A DNA stretch of 64,000 bases from Nemertoderma westbladi (Eukaryota; Xenacoelomorpha; Nemertodermatida; Nemertodermatidae): positions 43,501 through 107,500 of the forward strand of contig JAUCBJ010001214.1 in NCBI GenBank assembly GCA_032718475.1, in the 5' to 3' direction. The notes beneath the pieces were generated by a model. That model did not search any database, was not told the origin of the DNA, and saw only the letters and a program-made list of their open reading frames with translations. Below, piece after piece: positions 47,501 through 58,500 of this stretch (its first letter is position 1; each line of letters begins with the position of its first letter). Position numbers and translations under genes: made by a program.

Positions 47501-49150
47501 GGACAGTGGTTGACAGAGGTCAGTAACCGAACAGTTCACAAAAGTTAGTAACCGGACAGTTGACAAAGGTTAGTTACCGGACAGTTTACAAAAGTTACTA
47601 ACCGGACAGTGGTTGACAGAGGTCAGTAACCGAACAGTTCACAAAGGTTAGTAACCGGACAGTTGACAAAGGTTAGTAACCGGACAGTTGACAAAGGTTA
47701 GTTACCGGACAGTTGACAAAGGTTACTAACCGGACAGTGGTTGGCAGAGGTCAGTAACCGAACAGTTCACAAAGGTTAGTAACCGGACAGTTCACAAAGG
47801 TTAGTAACCGGACAGTTCACAAAGGTTAGAAACAGGACAGTTGACAAAGGTTAGTTACCAGACAGATCACAAAGGTTAGTAACCGGACAGTTGACAAAGG
47901 TTAGTAAACGGACAGTTCACAAAGGATAGTAACCGGAAAGTTCACAAAGGTTAGTAACCGGACAGTTGACAAAGGTTAGTAACCGGACAGTTGTTGACAG
48001 AGGTTTGTAACTGAACAGTTCACGAAGGTTAGTAACCGGACAGTTGACGAAGGTTAGTAAACGGACAGTTCACAAAGGATAGTAACCGGACAGTTCACAA
48101 AGGATAGTAACCGGACAGTTCACAAAGGTTAGTAACCGGACAGTTGACAAAGGATAGTAACCGGACAGTTGTTGACAGAGGTTTGTAACCGAACAGTTCA
48201 CAAAGGTTAGTAACCGGACAGTTGACAAAGGTTAGTAAACGGACAGTTCACAAAGGATATTAACCGGACAGTTCACAAAGGTTAGTAACCGGACAGTTGA
48301 CAAAGGATAGTAACCGGACAGTTGTTGACAGAGGCTTGTAACCGAACAGTTCACAAAGGTTAGAAACCGGACAGTTCACAAAGGTTAGATACCGGACAGT
48401 TGACAAAGGTTAGTAACCGGACAGTTGACAATGGTTAGTTACCGGACAGTTGACAAAGGTTACTAACTGGACAGTTGTTGAGAGAGGTCAGTAACCGAAC
48501 AGTTCACAAAGGCTAGTAACCGGACAGTTGACAAAGGTTAGTAACCGGACAGTTCACAAAGGTTAGAAACCGGACAGTTGACAAAGGTTAGTTACCGGAC
48601 AGTTAAAAAAGGTTAGTAACCGGACAGTTGTTGACAGAGGTTTGTAACCGAACAGTTCACAAAGGTTAGTGACCGGACAGTTGACAAAGGTTAGTAACCG
48701 GACAGTTGACAAAGGTTAGTAACTGGACAGTTGACAAAGGTTAGTAACCGGACAGTTGTTGACAGGGGTTAATAACCGAACAGTTCACAAAGGTTAGTAA
48801 CCGGACAGTTGACAAAGGTTAGTAACCGGACAGTTGACAATAAGGTTAGCTACCGGACAGTTGTCAAAGTGTAGTAACCGGACCGTTGTTAACAGAGGTT
48901 TGTAACTGAACAGTTGACAAAGGTTAGTAACCAGACAGTTCACAAAGGTTAGAAACCGGACAATTGACAAAGGTTAGTAACCGGACAGTTGAAAAGGTTA
49001 GTAACCGGTCAGTTGACAAAGGTTAGTAACCGGACAGTTGTTGACAGAGGTTAGTAACCGAACAGTTCACAAAGGTTAGTAACCGGACAGTTGTCAAAGG
49101 TTAGTAACCGGACAGTTGACAAAGGTTAGTAACCGGACAGTTTGAAAAGA
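44512..49150. repeat. 25-bp minisatellite, 4.6 kb
   Basis: About 180 units of the type AAAGGTTAGTAACCGGACAG followed by TTGAC, TTCAC or TTTAC. Longer spacers with TTGTTGACAGAG occur at intervals. A larger block recurs at about 716-768-bp spacing (landmark TTCACAAAAG near 46051, 46819 and 47535), so there is higher-order structure. It is not coding. Confidence 0.93.
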
Positions 49151-49589
49151 TTATTAAAGTCACACCAAAATTGATGAAAATTTCACCAAAAAGCTTATAA
49201 AACACCAATTTAAATAAATTTTACCACAATAAAAAATTATTAAACACCAAATAAAATAAAGTCATCCCAAATAAAATTATTCACACACCGAAATAAATTA
49301 TTCAACACAAAAACAATTATTCAAAACCCAAATAAATAAATTCCCCCCAAAACCAATTATTCACACCAAATTATATGAAAAAAAAAACCCAAAATAATTT
49401 CGAATTTTCCCAAAGTAAAGACATTTTTTCCCAAAATAAGTACATAATCCCCCAAAATAATTCATATTCCACCAAAATAAATACATAATCCCCCAAAATA
49501 AATACATATTTTCCCCAAAATAAATACATATTCTCCCAAAATAAATGCATAATCCCCCAAAATAATCAAATATGCTACCAAAATAATCA
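49151..49589. repeat. Decayed C/A-rich repeats, inverted relative to 50222-51205
   Basis: Degenerate units such as CCCCAAAATAAATACAT and CAAAAACAATTATTC are the complement of the TGAATAATTGTTTTTGGGG unit to the right. They suggest an older inverted copy of that array. Confidence 0.6.
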
Positions 49590-50080
49590 GAGTCTCAGTT
49601 ACAGACTCTCAGTTACAGACTCTAAGTTACAGACTCTAAGTTACAGACTCTCAGTTACATACTATCAGTTACAGACTCTCAGTTACATACTATCAGTTAC
49701 AGACTCTCAGTTACATACTATCAGTTACAGACTCTCAGTTACATACTATCAGTTACAGACTCTCAGTTACATACTATCAGTTACAGACTCTCAGTTACAT
49801 ACTATCAGTTACAGACTCTCAGTTACATACTATCAGTTACAGACTCTCAGTTACATACTCTCAGTTACAGACTCTCAGTTACAGACTCTCAGTTGCAGAC
49901 TCTCAGTTACATACTCTCAGTTACAGACTCTCAGTTACAGACTCTCAGTTACAGACTCTCAGTTGCAGACTCTCAGTTACAGACTCTCAGTTGCAGACTC
50001 TCAGTTACATACTCTCAGTTACAGACTCTCAGTTACAGACTCTCAGTTACAGACTCTCAGTTACAGACTCTCAGTTGCAC
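49590..50080. repeat. 14-bp (28-bp dimer) tandem array
   Basis: Units CTCAGTTACAGACT, with an alternating ATCAGTTACATACT variant giving a 28-bp period in the left half. It is sharply bounded. Confidence 0.9.
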
Positions 50081-50221
50081 TGCACACTATTGGTACGATG
50101 ATCGTCGTCGGTATGATTAAACATTTTGTTTGATTTATGGAAATAAATAATTAATGAATTTTGTATAAATAAATTATTTTTTAAATGTAAAGTGTAACGT
50201 TTTTTTTGTAATTATTTAAGG

Positions 50222-51205
50222 GAGATTGAATAATTGTTTTTGGGGTATGATTCATTGTTTTTGGGGCGTGAATAATTGTTTTTGGGGGAATCAATAATTA
50301 TTTTTGGGGCGTGAATAATTGTTTTTGGGGATAAATAATTGTTTTTGGGGGATGAATAATTGTTTTTGGGGGATGAATAATTGTTTTTGGGGGATGAATA
50401 ATTGTTTTTGGGGAATGAATAATTGTTTTTGGGGGATGAATAATTGTTTTTAGGGGGTGAATAATTGTTTTTGTGGAATCAATAATTGTTTTTGGGGGGT
50501 GAATATGTTTTTGGGGGAATCAATAATTGTTTTTGGGGGATGGATAATTGTTTTTGGGGGATGAATAATTATTTTTGGGGGATGAATAATTGTTTTTGGG
50601 GGATGAATAATTGTTTTTGGGGGATGAATAATTGTTTTTGGGGGATAATTGTTTTTGGGGGGTGAATATGTTTTTGGGGGAATCAATAATTGTTTTTGGG
50701 GGATGAATAATTGTTTTTGGGGGATGAATAATTGTTTTTGGGGGATGAATAATTGTTTTTGGGGGATGAATAATTGTTTTTGGGGGATGAATAATTGTTT
50801 TTGGGGGGTGAATATGTTTTTGGGGGAATCAATAATTGTTTTTGGGGGATGAATAATTGTTTTTGGGGGATGAATAATTGTTTTTGGGGGATAATTGTTT
50901 TTGGGGGGTGAATATGTTTTTGGGGGAATCAATAATTGTTTTTGGGGGATGAATAATTGTTTTTGGGGGATGAATAATTGTTTTTGGGGGATGAATAATT
51001 GTTTTTGGGGGATGAATAATTGTTTTTGGGGGATGAATAATTGTTTTTGGGGGGTGAATATGTTTTTGGGGGAATCAATAATTGTTTTTGGGGGATGAAT
51101 AATTGTTTTTGGGGGATGGATAATTGTTTTTGGTGGTGAATAATTGTTTTTGGGGGAAGAATAATTGTTTTTGGGGGATGACTAATTGTTTTTGGTGGGA
51201 GAGAT
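50222..51205. repeat. 21-bp G-rich minisatellite
   Basis: About 45 units of TGAATAATTGTTTTTGGGGG with small variants. A block marked by GTGAATATGTTTTTGGGGG recurs with a period of about 246 bp (50662 to 50909, 50809 to 51054). Each unit has a run of four to six Gs on the plus strand. Confidence 0.92.
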
Positions 51206-51837
51206 ATTCAAAATTGGGGGATGTAAATTGGTGCTACAAAAAAATATATTTGGTGCTACATAAATTATTTTGGTGTCAAATCATCTAATTTGGAGTGGCA
51301 TTCTATTAGTGATGATTATTATTAACCAGACAGTTATAAGAGGTTAACCGGGGGGCCTCTCAGGTCAATATCACATAAAAAAAATCAAAAAATCTGAGTG
51401 TTGAAGATACAAATATTATTATTATTGACAAAAACAAATGTTAATCAATTCCAATTGAGTTATATTTAAAGGCCACCAAAAATGAAATCTTTACCATAAC
51501 AATGCATTAATGCGTGCCAATTTTTTTACGAAAATTAAATCACTAAATACACAAAGAACGTTCAGGAGTTTAACAATAAAACATGAAATAAAATATTATT
51601 TCATTATTTAGAAAATTGAAATCTAAAAAATATTCGTCACCAAAATTGCTATCTTTTTTTGCTAACTTTACCTATTATAATTTAATTTGAATTTGTAAAA
51701 CTATTCTTTACAAAAACGGTGGATGAGGTTTTATAAAAAAATATAATATAGCTGATAGGAGTATTTATAGTATCTATCTATACATTGTATATTTACAAAC
51801 GTTAATATATAAACAACAAATGTAACAACTGCTTCCC
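51206..51837. other. AT-rich region with one 25-bp-array remnant
   Basis: No gene. At about 51325-51352 a degenerate unit (AACCAGACAGTTATAAGAGG) matches the 25-bp array that ends at 49150. This suggests that the intervening arrays grew within a once longer tract. Confidence 0.45.
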
Positions 51838-52254
51838 CTACAATGTACCCGGTGTCCCAGTACGATATCCCACGGTCCCACTACGATATCCCACGGTCCC
51901 ACTACGAGGTCCAACCATCCCACTACAATGTCCCACCATCCCACTACGAGGTCCCACCATCCCACTACGAGGTCCCACCATCCCACTACGAGGTCCCACC
52001 ATCCCACTACGATGTCCCACTATGATCTCCCACCGTCCCACTACTTATGTAACAACTGTTTCATCTACGAGTCCCACTAGAATGTCCCACTACTTATGTA
52101 ACAACTGTTACCTCTAAGATGTCCCACTGTCCCACTATAAATGTCCCACTACAATGTCCCACTACTTATGTAACAACTGCTTCCTCTACGATGTCCCACT
52201 GTCCCACTTCGATGTCCCACTACAATGTCCCACTACTTATGTAACAACTGTTTC
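51838..52254. repeat. TCCCACTAC-type array overlapping the CEP131 stop codon
   Basis: Left part: 21-bp units CCCACTACGAGGTCCCACCAT. Right part: longer units containing ACTACTTATGTAACAACTG at about 52043, 52091, 52167 and 52240. The last of these is the end of the CEP131 reading frame read on the other strand. Confidence 0.85.
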
Positions 52255-52530
52255 CTCTGCTGCTCTAACAACCCCTCCAGATGTTCGGCCCTTCTCGTTG
52301 CCGACTGGTACTGTTGACTCAGACTAGTTACCACCTCCTCCTTCTTCAGTATCGCCTGTTTGACCCGCTTGTGAACTTCCTCCATCTCCGACTCCTTCTC
52401 CCTCGCCAATCGATCAACCTCGACCCGATGTTTCGCTCGCGATTCCGCCAACTCCGTTTTGGTTCGTCGGTTTTCTTCCTCCAGGACAACGAGGCGTTCG
52501 GAGAACTCCGATCGGATAACGTCGGCCATC
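52233..52530 (-). CDS. CEP131: CEP131 exon 7 (stop)
   Basis: 298 nt, acceptor TTGCCTCCAG|GATGGC, completing an Arg codon from exon 6. It encodes MADVIRSEFSERL to LEGLLEQQRKQLLHK, then TAG 52233-52235. The last 18 coding bases match a unit repeated downstream. Confidence 0.9.
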
Positions 52531-55500
52531 CTGGAGGCAATAAACTTCAGTCAGAAGTTTGGTCATGGAAATCACGTTCGGTTAGGGAGATAAGAATTCA
52601 ATAAAGGGAAATAACGTTCGGTTGGGGAAATAAAGTTTAGTTTGCGATATATGGATCCAGTAAAGGGAAATAACGTTCGGTTAGGGAAATAAAGTTTAGT
52701 TTGCGATATATGGATCCAGTAAAGGGAAATAACGTTCGGTTAGGGAAATAAAGATTCGGTGATCTGGACTAAGGATTCAGTTAGGAAAATAAAGGCTGTG
52801 TGTACTCCCGCCCTCCCACCAACCCCCCCCCCCCCCCCCCCCACTAACACTAACTTGTCCCCCTCATTAACTCCCCGCCCTCCCACCAACACCAACCAGC
52901 CCGCCCCCCTCCCCACTAACACTAACCTGTCCCTCTCATTGGTCAGTTTATCCGTGGTCCTTTTGATCTCCAATAACTCGATTTCCTTCTGTTTAACCGC
53001 GGCCCTCAACCTAGTAACTTCCCCCTCCGACTCTATAAACCTCCCCTTCAACCCGTTGTAACGTTCCATCGTCTGGCGTTCCGACTGTTCCATCTCTCGA
53101 ATCTCCGATTCGTATTTTTCTCGAATCCGACGAATTCGTCCATCGCAATTCCGTTCGCATTCCTCCACCTGGTTGCCATGGTAATAAATTGTTATTTGAC
53201 GAATTATAACTTTTTTATAATAGATATAAAGAAAATATTTTTCATAAAACATTACAAATTATTATACTGTTATTAGTTGTAAGTAAAATATACATAATCT
53301 CAACCGGATCCAAAAGGTTTTCTAGTAAGTATTCGAGATATTTGAACAGTAAAGTTGAACAGGAGGAGTATGATATCCAAGGTAGATCGTATATATATAA
53401 ATTACACCGAAATATTGAATAATATTATTTTGTATAACATAATATTCTATATGTGTTCGTTTTAAAATGAAAAAAATATAGGCCCCCATCCCACAATTAA
53501 ATCTTATAAAAAAAGAGCCTATGAAAAAATAATAAAGAGAAAAAAATAATATCAACAATTCAAAAATTCATAAATACAATAGATTGTATTATATTAAGTT
53601 TAAGTACAGCAAAACAAGTGAAAAACCTCACGCGATAGTTACTTTATTATACTGTACATAATAAAAAAATACAAATTACAAGGACACAACACTAAAAAGC
53701 AATTATTTCATTTTGGAAACTCATTTCAGATATGTGAAAGCGTTAGACAGGGGAATGCTGGGACGAAAATTTTGCGGTGCACTGGTTTAGAGAAAACTTA
53801 ACGACACAAGATGACATGAGCCCTGTATAGTCCCTTTAATGCATTGTTTACGAAATGAAAACTTCCCCGACCCCAAGTTGGCCTTCAACCTCTGGGCACG
53901 AACCTCTGGAGCCAGATGTTTAAATTTAAGGTAACGGATTGAACATCAACACCAAAGCGTGACAAAAGTAAAATAGTAAAAGATAAACTGAGAGTAAACT
54001 TCTTATGTTCTACGGGGTTTTGGGGGTCGTGTAACAGCCAACCTGTTTGTTGTAGTCCTCCTCCAACCTTCCTATAACTGTATCAATCTCCCTGTCTCTA
54101 TCCAACTTCACTTTATCCTTTAGTTCCCTCTCCTTTAACGATAACGAAGTCTCCTGTTCTTTAATGTAGTTTTCGCACCAGGATCTCCTTTCCGTTTCGT
54201 ACTTCACTCGAAGTTGGCTGATTTCCTCATTGTGCCGTAGAGAATCGTTCTCTTTCTGTCGGTCGTACTCCAACCGCATCTGATCTAAAACCTAAACGCA
54301 ACGAAATTGGCCGTGAAAATTAAATTTCATTATAGCGGCGGCATGGCTTCTCTACTTTAGAATGTCTACCACTGTGGGGAGGGGTACTTATAACATTTCG
54401 CTCTTCTTAAAATAACACTTTATGCTAACTCGCTTCCCAGTTCACTAACCTTCTCATTGGCCGCCTCCGCTCGCCTCCCAGTTCACTAACCTTATGATTG
54501 GCCGCCTCCGCTCGCCTCCCAGTTCACTAACCTCTGATTGGCCGCCTCCGCTCGCCTCCCAGTTCACTAACCTTCTGATTGGCCTCCTCCGCTCGCGTCC
54601 CAGTTCACTAACCTTCTGATTGGCCGCCTCCGCTCGCCTCCCAGTTCACTAACATTCTGATTGAACTCCTCCGCTCGCCTCCCAGTTCACTAACCTCTGA
54701 TTGGCCGCCTCCGCTCGCCTCCCAGTTCACTAACCTTCTGATTGGCCTCCTCCGCTCGCGTCCCAGTTCACTAACCTTCTGATTGGCCTCCTCCGTTTGC
54801 CTCCAAGTGCACTAACCTTCTGATTGGCCTCCTCCGCTCGCCTCCCAGTTCACTAACCTTCTGATTGGTCTCCTCCGCTCGCCTCCCATTTCACTTCTCA
54901 TTGGCCTCCCCCGTTCGCCTCCCAGTACACTATCCTTCTGATTGGCCTCCCCCGCTCGCCTCCCAGTTTACTAACCTTCTGATTGAACTCCTCCGCTCGC
55001 CTCCCAGTTCACTAACCTTCTGATTGGCTTCCTCCGCTCGCCTCCCAGTTTACTAACTTTCTGATTGGCCTCCTCCGTTTGCCTCCAAGTGCACTAACCT
55101 TCTGATTGGCCTCCTCCGCTCGCCTCCCAGTTCACTAACCTTCTGATTGAACACTTCCGCTCGCCTCCCAGTTCACTAACCTTCTGATTGGCCTCCTCCG
55201 CTCGCCTCCCAGTTCACTTCTCATTGGCCTCCTCCGCTCACCTCCCAGTTCACTTCTCATTGGCCTCCTCCGCTCGCCTCCCAGTTCACTAACCTCTGAT
55301 TGGCCGCCTCCGCTCGCCTCCCAGTTCACTAACCTTCTGATTGGCCTCCTCCGCTCGCGTCCCAGTTCACTAACCTTCTGATTGGCCTCCTCCGTTTGCC
55401 TCCAAGTGCACTAACCTTCTGATTGGCCTCCTCCGCTCGCCTCCCAGTTCACTAACCTTCTGATTGGTCTCCTCCGCTCGCCTCCCATTTCACTTCTCAT

Positions 55501-58500
55501 TGGCCTCCCCCGTTCGCCTCCCAGTACACTATCCTTCTGATTGGCCTCCCCCGCTCGCCTCCCAGTTCACTAACCTTCTGATTGAACTCCTCCGCTCGCC
55601 TCCCAGTTCACTAACCTTCTGATTGGCTTCCTCCGCTCGCCTCCCAGTTTACTAACCTTCTGATTGGCCTCCTCCGCTCGCCTCCCAGTTCACTAACCTT
55701 CTGATTGAACACTTCCGCTCGCCTCCCAGTTCACTAACCTTCTGATTGGCCTCCTCCGCTCGCCTCCCAGTTCACTTCTCATTGGCCTCCTCCGCTCACC
55801 TCCCAGTTCACTTCTCATTGGCCTCCTCCGCTCGCCTCCCAGTACACTAAACTTCTGATTGGCCTCCTCCGCTCGCCTCCCAGTTCACTAACCTTCTGAT
55901 TGGCCTCCTCCGCACGCCTCCCAGTTCACTAACCTTCTGATTGGATTCCTCCGCTCGCCTCCCAGTTCACTAACATTCTGATTGAACTCCTCCGCTCGCC
56001 TCCCAGTTCACTAACCTTCTGATTGGCCTCCTCCGCTCGCCTCCCAGTTCACTAACGTTCTGATTGGCCTCCTCCGCACGCCTCCCAGTTCACTAACCTT
56101 CTGATTGAACTCCTCCGCTCGCCTCTCAGTTCACTAACCTTCTGATTGGTCTCCTCCGCTCGCCTCCCATTTCACTTCTCATTGGCCTCCCCCGTTCGCC
56201 TCCCAGTACACTATCCTTCTGATTGGCCTCCCCCGCTCGCCTCCCAGTTCACTAACCTTCTCATTGGCCTCCTCCGCACGCCTCCCAGTTCACTAACCTT
56301 CTGATTGGACTCCTCCGCTCGCCTCCCAGTTCACTAACCTTCTGAGTGGCCTCCTCCGCTCGCCTCTTAGTTCACTAACCTTCTGATTGGCATCCTCCGC
56401 TCGCCTCCCAGTTCACTAACCTTGTGATTGGCCTCCTCCGCTCGCCTCCCAGTTCACTAACCTTCTGATTGGCCTCCTCCACTCGCCTGCCGCTTCACTA
56501 ACCTTCTCATTGGACTCCTCCGCTCGCCTCCCAGTTCACTAACCTTCTCATTGGCCTCCTCCGCTCGCCTCCCAGTTCACTAACCTTCTCATTGGCCTCC
56601 TCCGCTCGCCTCCCAGTTCACTGACCTTCTCATTGGCCTCCTCCGGTCGCCTCCCAGTTCACTAACTTTCTCATTGGACTCCTCCACTCGCCTCCCAGTT
56701 CACCAACCTTCTCATTGGCCTCCTCCGCTCGCCTCCCAGTTCACTAACCTTCTCATTGGCCTCCTCCGCTCGCCTCCCAGTTCACTGACCTTCTCATTGG
56801 CCTCCTCCGGTCGCCTCCCAGTTCACTAACCTTCTCATTGGCCTCCTCCGCTCGCCTCCCAGTTTACTAACTTTCTGATTGGCCTCCTCCGCTGGCCTCC
56901 TCCGCTAGCCTCCCAGTTCACTAACCTTCTGATTGGCCTCCTCCGCTTGCCTCTGCTGCCTATCCAACTCACTCCGTTGTCTCGTCCCGAGCTCAGACAA
57001 CCTCGCTTTCTCCTCCTGCACCTCAGCATACAACCTCCTCCGTTGCTGCTGGAACCCAGCTTCCTCCTGCTCCAACTGCTTCTCATATCGTTGTCTCACT
57101 AACTCCCTCTCCTTACCACAAGCGTTCTCCATCTCTTTAGCGAGTTGCTCTTTCAGCTCTTCAACCTGTTTGATATACTTGGACCCAGCAGTTTCCTCAG
57201 CGTGTAGCAGTTCTGCTTCGTGTATCGCTTTCAGTTTCTTCACTTCCTGTTTATGTTGCGCTATCATCTTCTGTATCTCTGGCTCCAGACCTTTAACCGT
57301 TATCTCTTTTATCCTTTTCGTTTTCTCGTCGATCCACTTCTCTCGCCTTAGTTTTTCTGCGGCCGCCTGAACTTCTTTCAGTTTTGCGACTTCGCTTTCG
57401 TGAGTTTCTGTCATCTGCTTAATTTTCGCGGAATATTTATGGTCAACCTGAAACAATAAATGTGTTAGAAACATGAAAAGGAACTTATTTTATAAACTGT
57501 AAAATAAAAAAAAGCATTGGCTGAACTGGATAATTGAAAATTGAACTGAACCAATTATAGTCTGCTCAAACAACTTTATAATAAAAAGTAAAATTATAAG
57601 TGAAAATGTAAAAATAAAGTTTTATTTTTTTATTTTTTACCACAAACTTTTCACTTTATCAACTGTTGGCCTTTCGTTCCTTCTGAATAAACAGTTTTGG
57701 TTTTCCCTAAACACCTCAAATGGGATTCGAACTAGAGACTTCCTTGTCGAAAACTTCTTCTTGATATTACGATTAGCATATTGCTGCCTTACTTTGTAAA
57801 TTAATAACGAATGAAAACCCTTACAATAGTAGATGGTGGAAATAATTTAAATATCATCCATTTGCATTGTACCGTATTTACTCGAATAAAAGCCTGGGCG
57901 TTTAAGTTTATAAATTGCCAATTGGGGAGGCGTTTATTCGAGGGGGGCGTTTATTCGGGGAGGCGTTTAAGTTCCAAATTGTGTGGTTCTAGTGGGGGAG
58001 TTTATGTTCTAGATTTTCAGCATTTTGAATCTAAATACCCAAATAAAGAATGTTGTTAAATTCAAGAAAACAAGTTAAACAAATGAAATAATTCAAATAA
58101 AACCAGGATCATCCTTTATTACAATGCAGCCTATTACAGCGGTACAATACCCTAACTACATTTACCTTCAGTCTTAACAATCAGTTAACATTCACATTGT
58201 AATATTATCAAACGACGGGGCGTTTATTCGGAGATGGCGTTTAAGTTGCTAATTTGATGGTATTTGATGGGGGGGGGGGGGGGGGGGGGGGGCTCTTACT
58301 CGGGTAAACACGTTATGTTATTATTGTGGACTTCAAGAAATCATTCGACTCGATCCATAGACGTAAATGCTTTATGGAATACCAGAAGTAATTCTCGTTG
58401 GCATTGGATTGTTATATTATGACACAGAAGCTCAGGTACTCTCAACGGATGGTGAAACTGAGTTCTTCTCAATCCTGGCTGGCGTACTGCTTTCTAATAA

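Noticed and set aside
44512-49150. Possible telomeric or centromeric satellite because of GGTTAG motifs
   Set aside because: The unit is 25 bp and GGTTAG is only part of it. The array is short and next to a normal gene, so a local minisatellite is the simpler call.
51843-52025. Plus-strand ORF with seven-residue SHYEVPP-type repeats
   Set aside because: It is bounded by the 21-bp array and has no conserved flanks. The open frame follows from the repeat length.
52823-52842. Long C-run in intron 6 and G-runs in intron 3 as functional signals
   Set aside because: Homopolymers of 20-24 bases are error-prone in sequencing. There is no other support.
56933-57370. Plus-strand ORF rich in Ser and Cys opposite CEP131 exon 4
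   Set aside because: It is the antisense shadow of a Glu/Lys/Gln-rich coiled coil.
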